Source: Sporothrix humicola (taxonomy: Eukaryota > Ascomycota > Sordariomycetes > Ophiostomatales > Ophiostomataceae). Taken from it: 64,000 bases of DNA. Made by a program: the position numbers and the translations under genes. Positions within the stretch are counted from its first letter, which is position 1, and each line of letters starts with the position of its first letter. The notes under the pieces were generated by a model. The model was not told the DNA's origin. It worked only from the letters and a program-made list of their open reading frames with translations, and made no database searches. Below, one piece after another: positions 10,451 through 20,302 of this stretch. The stretch spans positions 327,074-391,073 of the forward strand of contig WNYE01000037.1 of NCBI GenBank assembly GCA_021396245.1, in the 5' to 3' direction.

Positions 10451-13400
10451 TTAAGCGGAGAAAGCGCTCGAGAACACGCCGACAACACCCATAAAGTTGC
10501 CATAGTTGGCCGTGGCCGTGGCGTCGGCAACATTGGTACCCAGGTAATCGACCATGTACTTGACGCCGGTGGTGACGAGACCGAAGATGGTAACCTTGGC
10601 GGAGTCCTGGATGCTGACGAGGGGCGTGGTCTGGCAGCCGTAGGGCTCGCAGGTGGTGGCGTCGTTGTTGATGAAGAAGGAGTAGTGGCCGGCGCCGTAG
10701 ACCAGCGTGTTGGCGGTGGTACCGGTGTAAACAGCGCCCCAGCCGGACTGGGCGGCGGTGAGGTTGGGGTCGCCAAACGCAGCGTTCTTGGGGAAGGGCA
10801 GGAGTGCGCCCGGGTTGGGCTGGTAGTAGGCGGTCTCGGACTGGATGAGGCCCATGACAATGTTGTTGCCGTTGTGGACGTTGAACTGGTACTGGGTGTG
10901 GTGCTCGGCGGCGGCTCCATACAGCAGGAGGTTGGAGCCTTCGAGCAAAATACCGCGGCCGGCGTACACGGTAATCTGGGTGAGGGCGGCATCGTCGGCG
11001 TCGTGGTCGGCGACCCAGAACCAGTTGTTCTCGAGGTAGACGTACTGGACGCCCGAGGGAACGTAGAAGCTCATGAAGGCGGCAATGCAGTTGGTGTTGA
11101 GGTTGCTGCTGGTGACAGTCGTCGACTTCTGCATGGGACAGTCGGCCAGGGACAGGTCCGAGCCCTTGAAACCACCGACGCGCGTGTGGACGTCCCACAT
11201 GGTGGTGAACTTGCCGCCGCCGGCACCCGACAGGTTCCACTGGATCAGGATGGCACCGGCCTGGGCGCCGCGGGTCGACACAATAAAATCGCTGAGCTCG
11301 ACAGTGCCGACCTCGCCAATGGCGCCACCGACCTGGACAACGGGCTTGGGGCTGTTCATGTTGGTAAAGGCGGCGCCGTAGGACATGATGACGGGGAAGG
11401 ACTCGCCGGTGACGCGGGCGCCTGAGGGGACAACCAGCGTGCTGGAGACCAGGTAGACACCGTAGTCGATAAACAGCAGCTTGCCCGACGAGGCGGACAG
11501 CGTCAGGGCAGCCTGCAGGGCAGCGGTGTCGTCGGTCACGCCGTCACCCTTGGCGCCGAGCGTGCGGGCGCTGATGACATCGGACGCCTTGAGGCCCGAG
11601 TACGTCGGCTTGTCAAAGGTGTAAAAGTTGGAGCCGTTCAGCAGCGTCTTGGGGCGGCTGTAGCCGACGGTGCCCAGGTTGTTGACGGCGGTGGTGCCCT
11701 CGTAGCCGTGGCCGTAGCCGAGCAGGCCGATGGAGTGCTGGGCGCCCGACAGAACAACGGGTCCGGCAGCCTGCTTGATGGCGTTGGTGACGCCGTTGAA
11801 GTAGACGTTCTCGGCAATCATCTCTCCGGCAGCCGAGGGCGAGATGCCGGTGGCCTTGGCGAACAGGATGGCCGTCTCGACATTGTTAAAGGTCGAGTCA
11901 ACGACAATGACAACGTCCGAAACAACGTTGGACGGGTAGCCGGCCGACAGGTCCAGGCCGACCTTGCAGTTGTTGACGGTCAGGCCCTGGTAGAACCACG
12001 ACCAGTCCCAGACCTGGCGGACAGCGGTCTGGCAGCCGTTGAAGGTCAGGCCGCGCATGGTGTACTGCTGGTTGCCAAAGTTGAGGCCGTAAAGACCGCC
12101 GTTGAAGGTCAGGTCCGACAGGAAACCACCCGAGCCCTCTTCGGACCAGATGCCCTGCTGCTGCGTGTTGCTGGCCGTCGACATTTCAAAGACAATGTTC
12201 TGGATCGACGTGGCCTGGCCCGTCGACCAGTGGATACCGGCGAGCGGCATGTCGGCCGGGCCGTCGGTCATGTCGATGATAAAGTTGCGGATCTGGCGCC
12301 AGAAGATGTTGACGGCCGTCCACTGCTCGTTGGGGTTGCCGTCAATGACTGCGTAGGGGGTCTCGCCAATGGACTTCCAGTCGGGCGAGACCTTGATCGT
12401 GGGCGGGCAGTCGGGGTTGCCGACGAGCTGCGTGAAGTAGTAGTCCGTGATGGGGTACGACACCAGGTAGGTACCGGCCGGGAAGTAGACCAGGGCAGGC
12501 TGGGTGGTGGTCGACTGGCAGCCGGTGCCCGGGCCGCAACGGCCGCTGTCAGTGGCCTTGGACGTGGCGGCAATGGCATTGTTGATGGCCTCGGTATCGT
12601 CGGTCACACCGTCACCGACAGCGCCAAAGTCCTTGACATTGCGGAAGACGGCGTAGTCGGAGCCGGCATAGGGAGCGACGCCCTGGTGCTTGATGTTCTC
12701 GAGGTAGAACGTGGAGCAGGTCGACGACGGAGAGGCGGAGGAGGAGACCGACGAAGAGACGGACGACGAAGAAGAAGCAGACGAGGACGAGGCCGAGGAC
12801 GACAGCGAAGCCGAAGAGGAAACAGACGACGAGGCCGACGAGGAGGCAGAGGAAGAGACAGAGCTCGAGGCAGACGACGACACAACGCTGGACGAAGCCG
12901 AGCTGGAGACGGCAGATGAAGAAGCCGAGGACGAGGCCGAGGCGGAGGCCGAAGAAGAGCCCGAGACGGAGGCAGAGCTGCTGCCAGAGACCGAGGAAGA
13001 GGCAGAAGCAGAGCCAGAGATGGACGAGGAGCCAGAGGCGGAAGCGGAAGCAGAAGCGCTGGCCGAACCGGAAGAGGCCGAAGCCGAAGCCGATCCAGAA
13101 GAAGCAGACGAGCCAGATGCGCTCACAGAAGAGGCAGAGGCAGAGCCACTGGAGGCAGATGCAGAACCGCTAGATGCCGAAGCGCTGGCGATGCTCGACG
13201 AGCCAGAAGCACCGACCGAAGCACTCTCAGAAGCGGAGGCCGAGGCGGAGGCAGACGCGGAGCCCGAAGCAGAGCCGGACGAGGCAACAGAGCTCGAGCC
13301 AGCAGAGGCCGAAGCAGAAGCAGAAGCAGACTCGCTAGCCGAGGCAGAAGCTGAGCCAGAGACAGAGCTGGAGCCTGCACCAACGCTGGACGCAGCGCTG

Positions 13401-14278
13401 GAAGCAGCCGATGAGCCAGAGACGGCAGAGCTGGAGGCAGCCGACTCGGAAGCGGAAGCGGAAGCCGAAGCGGAAGCACTTCCAGAAGCAGGAGCGCTGC
13501 TGGAACCAGCAGAGGCGCTGGCGGAAGCGCTGGCGGAGGCACTGGCCGAGCCCGAGGCGGACTGGGAGGCAGGGCCAGAGGAGGAAGCAGGGCCGGACGA
13601 GGCAGACTCGGAGACAGAGGCAGAGGCAGAGCCGGAAACAGACGAAGAACCAGCAGAGACGGAAGCGCTGCCAGAAGCAGAAGCAGAGGCGCTACCAGAG
13701 CCAGAGGCGGGAGCAGAGGAGGAGCCAGCCGAAGCAGACGAGGCAACGGAGCTGGAGGCGGGGCCAACCGAGGCAGAGCCCGAAGCGGAGCCCGAAGCAG
13801 AGCCAGAGGCAGGACCCGAAGAAGAGGCCGGGCCAGAAGAAGCGGACGAGCTCACGCCGACAGAGCTGCTGGACGGGACGGCGACGCCAGACGAGCCGGA
13901 CGAAACGACGGACGACGGGGCGGCAGAGGCCGAAGCCGAGCCAGAAACGGAGGCTGAAGCGGAGGCGGATTCCGAGCCAGAGGGCGAGACGACGACCGAA
14001 GAAGGCGACGAAGGCGAGGAAGACGAGCCACCATTGCCACCGCTGCCGCCGTTACCGCCACCACCACCGTTGTGGGCCGACGACGAGGCAATGGCCGTCG
14101 AGCTGGGCGCCTCCGACTCGGTCTCGAGGTCGGAGCAGTGGAGTGTGAGCTGCGGCGTCGGGCAGGTCGTGATGATGCTGGTGACCCAGACGACGACAGG
14201 GCCTTTGCTGCTGGCGCTTTCTGCGACGACCGACGAGGCAGTCGCGAGCAGCGCGAGCGCTGCCGAAGAGTAGCGCAT
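10451..14278 (-). CDS. Secreted GH55-type beta-1,3-glucanase with a giant Ser/Ala repeat (1,275 aa)
   Basis: The first plausible start is the ATG at 14278, which opens a signal peptide (MRYSSAALALLATASSVVAES); the frame is open for 97 further codons upstream but those read as leader sequence. Residues about 60-518 are a low-complexity tract of Ser-Ala, Ser-Gly and Ser-Val blocks. Two pectate-lyase-3 beta-helix modules follow: one with DFGAVGDGVTDDTEAI near 555 and one with LGAKGDGVTDDTAALQAAL near 900, ending at 1275. The paired modules in about 755 residues match the architecture of GH55 exo-beta-1,3-glucanases, which trim glucan in fungal walls or in prey or host walls. The Ser/Ala tract is far longer than a normal linker and is probably a heavily O-glycosylated stalk. 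Codon use is strongly G/C-biased, as in highly expressed genes. Confidence 0.85.
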   Translation of the reverse strand: MRYSSAALALLATASSVVAESASSKGPVVVWVTSIITTCPTPQLTLHCSDLETESEAPSSTAIASSSAHNGGGGGNGGSGGNGGSSSSPSSPSSVVVSPSGSESASASASVSGSASASAAPSSVVSSGSSGVAVPSSSSVGVSSSASSGPASSSGPASGSASGSASGSASVGPASSSVASSASAGSSSAPASGSGSASASASGSASVSAGSSSVSGSASASVSESASSGPASSSGPASQSASGSASASASASASASAGSSSAPASGSASASASASASESAASSSAVSGSSAASSAASSVGAGSSSVSGSASASASESASASASASAGSSSVASSGSASGSASASASASASESASVGASGSSSIASASASSGSASASSGSASASSVSASGSSASSGSASASASSGSASASASASASGSSSISGSASASSSVSGSSSASVSGSSSASASASSSASSSAVSSSASSSVVSSSASSSVSSSASSSASSSVSSSASLSSSASSSSASSSSSVSSSVSSSASPSSTCSTFYLENIKHQGVAPYAGSDYAVFRNVKDFGAVGDGVTDDTEAINNAIAATSKATDSGRCGPGTGCQSTTTQPALVYFPAGTYLVSYPITDYYFTQLVGNPDCPPTIKVSPDWKSIGETPYAVIDGNPNEQWTAVNIFWRQIRNFIIDMTDGPADMPLAGIHWSTGQATSIQNIVFEMSTASNTQQQGIWSEEGSGGFLSDLTFNGGLYGLNFGNQQYTMRGLTFNGCQTAVRQVWDWSWFYQGLTVNNCKVGLDLSAGYPSNVVSDVVIVVDSTFNNVETAILFAKATGISPSAAGEMIAENVYFNGVTNAIKQAAGPVVLSGAQHSIGLLGYGHGYEGTTAVNNLGTVGYSRPKTLLNGSNFYTFDKPTYSGLKASDVISARTLGAKGDGVTDDTAALQAALTLSASSGKLLFIDYGVYLVSSTLVVPSGARVTGESFPVIMSYGAAFTNMNSPKPVVQVGGAIGEVGTVELSDFIVSTRGAQAGAILIQWNLSGAGGGKFTTMWDVHTRVGGFKGSDLSLADCPMQKSTTVTSSNLNTNCIAAFMSFYVPSGVQYVYLENNWFWVADHDADDAALTQITVYAGRGILLEGSNLLLYGAAAEHHTQYQFNVHNGNNIVMGLIQSETAYYQPNPGALLPFPKNAAFGDPNLTAAQSGWGAVYTGTTANTLVYGAGHYSFFINNDATTCEPYGCQTTPLVSIQDSAKVTIFGLVTTGVKYMVDYLGTNVADATATANYGNFMGVVGVFSSAFSA
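12722..14100 (-). repeat. DNA encoding the Ser/Ala-rich protein repeat of the GH55-type gene
   Basis: About 1.4 kb made of degenerate hexamers encoding Ser-Ala, Ser-Gly and Ser-Val dipeptides. The Ser and Ala codons vary from copy to copy, so the repeat is much more regular in protein than in DNA. This suggests the dipeptide pattern is kept by selection or arises by repeated unequal exchange followed by drift. Confidence 0.7.
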
Positions 14279-17200
14279 TTTGGGAAGGTGCGGATGAAAT
14301 TCAAAAATCGAAGATCGAGATAAAAAAGAGAGACTGGTAAAAGAGCGTGGTTGCGTAAAAACGAATGGACGATCCGACGAAGACGACGAAGATCTGCCTG
14401 ACCTCTGTCGAGGTAGGTTGTTGTTGGTAGAGAACGACTGGAGGTGAGGTTGACGCTGGGGAGGAAAGAGAGAAGAAAGAAGAAAAAGGAAAAGAGAGAA
14501 AATCAAAATAAGGAGGGCATCGTTACGATATATTGGAAGCCTCCCACACAGACATTCACGACGGACCAACCAAACTACATGTGGCTACGAGCGCGACTTG
14601 ACCTTGAACGGCCGGCCTCAACCGTGGGCATGGTCACAAAAATGGCGGGTATGGCCCACGGTCTGCATTACTCGAACACTGGATCACTGGAGGCAGTGCC
14701 AGCATCAATGTCGTCGACACAAAAAGAAGAAAGAAGAAATAAGGTGTGAGTGGACTCGGCTGGACTGGGGCGAATGGAGCGGATGGCAGCGAATGGGGGC
14801 ATTCTGTGGATGTGACGGGTGGATGTTGACATGGGATAGGGGTGAACAGGGGTGAATGGACAAGGGAATAAGGATAGGGAAAGACAGGGAATACCTACAG
14901 GGACCGGGGTTTTGGTGGAAAGAGATGCCGTGTTTGCGCTGATTTCTGCGAGGACAGGCACTGAAAAGACATGGGCAGCACATGTCCGGCGGTCTGGCCA
15001 TGATTATCACTTGCCTTATTCCCCAGAGCAAGATGATCAACCACGCCGTGGAGCGTCAGTGATCATCAGGTCTGGACCATCTTGGGTTTCTGCAAACTGA
15101 ATACCTGGGAAAACGTGCTGATCGTCGATGGAGAAGACGACGTGAAAGCAAGTCAATCCTCGGGAGATGGGCACTACACATAGCAATGCAAGGGAGACTT
15201 CAAAAGACGATTGAAAAAGGCACCAAAGCACAGAGCGTGGACTCGAAACAGCCACATAAAAATGTGCCCGACTACGGTTTAGCACTGAGGAACAATTACG
15301 TATGTCTCGGTTTTGTGGGAAAGGGGAAATATTGGTTGGCCTCGGTGGAGGGGATGAAAAGAAAAGAAAATCGAAGAAAAGAGGAGAGCAAAAATCGAAA
15401 TCAATCTCGGATGACGAAAAAGGAAGCTGAAAAGAAGTAGGAAAAAGAAAAGAAACGAAAAGAAAAAGACGACGAGGCCAACCACATGGTTTAATGAAGC
15501 GCGTACCCAGTGCGTTCAGTGACTTCGACAAACAATGAGGGGAAGTTGTCAGTTGAGCCATCATAAATTGGCCGCAACAGCGCCGTAAGTTGGGCAGATG
15601 GTGTGAAGATGAGAAGGGGAAATAGAGGAAAACGGCCGACAGTGCCGGGTTCACGATGCTATCGAGCTGCAAATAACGCGACTTCGTCCTAAAATCCGGG
15701 TCGTCTTGTCGTCTTCATGGCCACCTAAAAAGGTACACCAATCAGCGCGCGATCAAGCACACCCCCTTGGCTCTTTTTAGGTTGCGTTTTGATGCTTATT
15801 TGGGCAAAGTGTCAGGGGTATTGGGAGTGGGGGCTTTTCCTGTTCAAAGAGAAAGGGCAAAAAGTGATGGCCTCAGCGGAATGTCTGAGGAGAAAGTGGG
15901 CGAACCTGAGCCGCATTGGAGGCTTGTTTGGCGAAGACAACACTCACAGTGACAGCCACAAAATAGGGGATTGCGTTGGGTGGTATTGGGATCGTGAGGA
16001 TACGCTGTTGATGCGACGGTAATTTAAACATTGTCACGAGAATCCGAGAAACGAAAGCGACGCGGAGAAACGAAATCCAAAGACGAGAAAACGGAACGCC
16101 GTCCTGGACGGACGAATGCATAAGATGGCACAAAAGACAGCAAAAATATGTGGTGAAAATCAAAGTAAAATAACTTCACTTTCTCTGCTTTCTCGCTGCA
16201 CTTCCCACCTGGACCTCCACAAAGCCAATCTACAAGAGGATGCAAGAATCGGCCAGCACGCGGCTCTTGCGCCCCGGCTCCTCTTAGTTGGCTTGTTGTG
16301 TGGATAAAGTGAGTATCAAGTATATGTCATGACGGTGGCCTGGTCTAAGCGATGCTGGCGACAAGAGTTTTCAGTGCATTTCTTCCTCTTTCTTACCCAC
16401 CTACCGCCTTCCCAGGTCCGTTATCCGACCCCTGTCCACCTTTCTGGCTTTTCCTTGACTCTTTTTGGTCTGGTCTTTGGCGCGCGCTGGGTGCTGAATA
16501 GCGCTAGCGAACGGTGACAATTTCCAATGCATAGCCCTAGCGCGGAGAGGCAGGCAGCCAGGCACCACAGTTCCAGTGGGAATAGTCAACATCAGAACCC
16601 AACATTGGCCGACCATTGGCCTCATAGAAAAACAATCTCGCACGCCATGCCGGATTGAGGCATCGACTGATGCCCCCCATTCTGTTTGGATATGTCATGT
16701 TGTTGCATCCAAAGGGGAGCCGAACAAAAGTCAGAAAATCATAAAACAAAATGAATGCAGCGAGGACGCAGAAGGTAAGGAACGAGAAGGATATCACAGG
16801 ATTTAAGGAGATGATTCAAGAGGATTTTGCTGAAGGATCAATACATCATCTCGTCTGTGTGCACAATATTTCGCCGTGGTTAATGGGATGGAATCATGAG
16901 AATAGACGGCAAGCATAAATCAAAGGATGATGTGAAAAATCAAAGGGGAAAAGAGCAAGCTCTTGGCATGAATTCAAACAAAACAGCCAAGATATTGACA
17001 AGATTTTATTGATTTTAGAATTTCAAAACCCAACCCATCGTCTCGATGCCTTTCCCACGAGCCCATGTCTCCATTCCACCAAAAACGCCACCGATGCGCA
17101 TTGTACGACGTATCTGACAGTATCCGACGCCTCCTGAATCCATCCCATCGATCCAACTCTGCCTCGCCCTTTTCAGATGTGGCTTGCCAAATCGTGGAGA

Positions 17201-18370
17201 AGATGCCTGGCTTTGACGGGAGGATGACACTGCATCCATCGTGGCTTGAAAATAATGCGGTGAAGAAATGCCGGCATTTGACACTTTATCACCATCCCAA
17301 ACAACGCATACGGAGTACTCGGAGTTCATCCATTAGTTCGGTGAAGTGCCAAGCTGTCAGACACACATTTGAGAACAAAAGAGCCCATTTATGTTGCACT
17401 TAAAAGCATACCACATGTCTTGATTCCAAAAATCAAAACGGTTTTGTCTCAACAAGGCAACAACTGCGAATAGACGCAGGAACAGTCAAGCACAGAGAGG
17501 AACATGAACAGGCAGAAACAGACGCAGGGACACACAAAGCAAGACACGGGCCAAGTCGCACCGTCTACGACGTACTCCGTACAGTCAAGACTTTCTGTCC
17601 CAGGATGAGACGACTTTCCGCGTGAGTTGTGGTAGCATTCAAGGGGACGTGGGTCCTTTCTGGCTCATCCAAACTTGGCTTTGAATTTTAAGCATCGGTT
17701 ACAACGCTCTCCCACCAAAGATGGAACACGGACCAACTTCTAGATCCGGCCAGCATCGCGAAACGAACAGTGAGAGTGGAAAGATGGAAAGGCGGAGATG
17801 AAGGCCGGAGTACGGAGTACCTGCCAAGACAGACACAATCGCAACATATGCTTTCGGCCGTTGGAGAACGGCACGGCGGCATTTGCTCCGGCGAAATTGT
17901 CTTGTCTTGAGACATGCCGTTAGAAAATGAAAGAAATTGTCACCAAAAGACTTGTTTCTCGAAGTGGCTTTTGTACTTCTTCTCCGTTGTCTCATTAACA
18001 CAACCCTTCCACCAAATTTAAGCTTACTCGCAAACCCCTGAAATACAGCGCCTGCTGTGTGATTTCTCCATACAATGTACCCATATTGCATGGCACTCCT
18101 GTGATGTGCGGAGTTTACGGAGTATTCAAAGTAGCAATTATTACTCCTTTCATTCATACAACATGATACGCACGAAAATTTACGATCCTTTCTTGTTGGT
18201 GATCACCCATTTTTATTTTTTACTGTCTTTGAGGTCTGGCTATCTATCTGTTTCTTTGAAAGCCGCCTCTTTTGTGTCTTGTCAGGCAGTTCTCCAGGAA
18301 CCGCCGTCAACCGTATCCAGTGTATCGTAATCAGTCTATGCTCAGTCTCTCTTGTCCAGTCACCACCCCC
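14279..18370. other. Gene-free region of 4.1 kb
   Basis: This region lies upstream of the GH55-type gene and downstream of the RNase-like gene. It is AT-richer than coding DNA and has purine-rich runs (for example 15350-15470). The open frames are short, unbiased in codon use and overlapping on both strands. Four TACGGAGTA/TACTCCGTA motifs crowd into its right end (17309-18124). I see no convincing gene, tRNA or transposon, but an unrecognised non-coding RNA cannot be excluded. Confidence 0.5.
17309..18124. repeat. Cluster of four TACGGAGTA/TACTCCGTA motifs
   Basis: Exact copies occur at 17309-17317, 17573-17581 (reverse orientation), 17811-17819 and 18116-18124. One more lies at 3123-3131. 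A given 9-mer plus its complement is expected about once per 130 kb in random DNA, so four in 816 bp is unusual. Confidence 0.6.
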
Positions 18371-18974
18371 TTAATCCGAAAAGTGCACCTTGACATCATC
18401 CACCGAAAGCAGCTCCCGCTCCTCGGGCGGTGTCAGAGGAGGCGATGCCGTCTTGCCCTCGTGGCCGTGGTCGTGGCCATGGTCGTGGTCGCCCCGGTTC
18501 ACCGACGTGTCCCGGAAAATGTGCGGCGCGTACTGGGCATTGTTGCCGCCGGGCGTCGAGGGCGCCGTAGCACCCTGACCCTCGGGGCCGACACCGGCAA
18601 TCCCCACGTAGTCGGCCGAGCTGTAGTCGGTCGAGACCGAGCCAAAGACAACACGGTCGGGGCCGGGGCTGTGGTGGCCCTTGTAGAGGCTGCCGTCTAG
18701 CAGGATGGGGAACTCAAAGATGGGCGGGCTGGCGTGCTTGGCCGCTGTCTGGGCCGGGTAGGCCTTGTAGGCGTGCGGGAACTTGGACTCGCCAATCTGC
18801 TTGCCCTCCTTGAGCAGGACCAGAGCGTGGCCGATGGCGGCGTTGATCTGGTCGCGAGTGAAGGTGGCCTTGTGTGTGGCCTCGGAGACAGAGGGGGAGT
18901 AGTCTGTGTTGTTAGTGGGTTGAGTATGAATAAAGGTATGTCAAGGAGTACCTACAGATGGTGAACTCGGCCAT
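18371..18974 (-). CDS. RNase T1/N1-like intracellular protein (183 aa; complement join 18371..18903, 18956..18974)
   Basis: The start ATG is at 18974 and a 52-nt intron (18904-18955: donor GTAGGT, CTAAC branch, CACAG acceptor) follows only 19 nt of coding sequence. Spliced, it reads MAEFTIYYSPSVSEATHKAT and so on. Residues 20-115 match the guanyl-specific RNase T1/F1 fold: FPHAY (His50, matching the family's first catalytic His), FEFPIL (Glu70) and SPGPDRVVF (Arg90). Spacings are close to RNase T1. The second catalytic His is expected near 105-110, but the sequence there is DYVGIAGVG without His, and Phe48 replaces the usual Tyr. There is no signal peptide and no Cys, unlike secreted relatives. 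The tail carries a HDHGHDHGH run and a Pro-rich, acidic end. It may be an inactive or altered RNase-fold protein acting inside the cell. Confidence 0.75.
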
Positions 18975-20302
18975 GTTGACGGTTGGGGGTTTTTGGATTG
19001 GGTATATTGTTGTTTGGTGATAGTTTTGATGTGCGTTGATGTTTGCTGACGTGATGGTTTGAAAAAAAAAGGGACAAAAGAAGAAGAGGAAACAGATCTC
19101 TCGAGGACGACGATGGCCTCTTTTATACTTTTGACACCTCATTCTTGTCCTCCCCTTTAGGGTCTGTTCGGTGCCGTCGTCATGGACACGTTCTCGATCG
19201 TGATCCTTTTGTGCTCTCGTGCTTCCAACTATTCCTTCTTCCGTCCTTGGTTATTAGACTTCGCCCAGTCCTGCCCTCATTTCGTCCAACTATCGTTTAA
19301 CTACCATCCACCTCGTGCTCGTCTGCCCCTTGATTTCGAGACCATCGTGTCCAAGTCCGTGTCCGCGTCTGCGCCCGCATCCCCGTTTCACGTTTTTGTT
19401 TTTAGTTTTCGTCCACGTTAACATCAAGCCTCGCATTTTCGCTTTAATTGCCACGTCCTCGTCTGCGTTTGTCGTCCACGTGCAAGAAGCACCGACATCG
19501 TCGGTCGAGGCGTGTTTGGATGTGCTGGAAGAGTACCGTGTACCGTGCACCGGAGCACCGGCGTGCCTGTTTTGTGGCCCGTCGTGATGTTTGTGGTCTT
19601 TTCTTCCTCGTCGTCGGCCTCGTTAGGCGTCATCAAGTGAGCTTGTCGACTGTCTGCCTGGCTGTCTTCTTGTTTCTTGTCCCATCTCTCACAACGATAT
19701 CACAAGAACTCCTTTCATTTTAGCTCGTGCCATGTCCGTTTGTCCACCATCGTTTTCTGCTCGTCTACCTTCCACCGACCAATATATATCTTTGGCTGCC
19801 TGGCTGTCCAACGCCACGCAATTGTTTTGGAAACACGGCCACGCACGTAACGATCACGGCAAGGTTTGGCGAGCGGTGGTCGTCGTTGGACGATTCTATG
19901 TGATTTTATTTGCTGCTACCTTTTGTTGTTACCGTCACGGTCACCTCACTCCTAAAACGCGTGTGACCTCTTACGATGTTACAATGGCACGACGAGTCGA
20001 TCACCTTTCTTCGTCTAGAAAAGCCAAGATGAAATCATGGCCCAGTGACCTGCGCCTTGGTCCAGGTGATCATGCTGTCCTCGCAGAGATCCTTGGAACT
20101 GGCCATGAATCCTTGGAAGCGGTTTGGAACGGACTTTGAAACAACTTCTAGCAAGAAATCGACGAGAAATGAAGGTCGAGCCGGCAATGTCTTCCTTCCC
20201 TACATTTTGTACCTTTTTTCTCGTCAACCTTTTTCGTGTCTGTACCACAGTGTGTCCTCCAATCTCTTCTAGACTTCTTGTCGAACCCGTGACTCCACCT
20301 CC
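18975..20302. other. Intergenic region (1.3 kb)
   Basis: The left part is the promoter of the RNase-like gene, with a minus-strand TATAAAAG at 19120-19127. The rest has only doubtful frames on both strands. I call no gene here. Confidence 0.45.
19120..19127 (-). promoter_or_regulatory. TATA box of the RNase T1-like gene
   Basis: TATAAAAG on the minus strand, about 146-153 bp upstream of the ATG at 18974. It matches the consensus TATA element in sequence, orientation and distance. Confidence 0.5.

Noticed and set aside
19732..20139. ATG-started 135-codon plus-strand frame
   Set aside because: No codon bias, no domain, mixed hydrophobic and basic content; lies in the spacer upstream of the RNase-like gene and downstream of the MFS gene. 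Kept as a faint possibility only.
20280..20300. tRNA B-box-like word GGGTTCGAC on the minus strand
   Set aside because: The remaining B-box positions do not match and no A-box or cloverleaf partner is found. No other tRNA-like element was found in the window.
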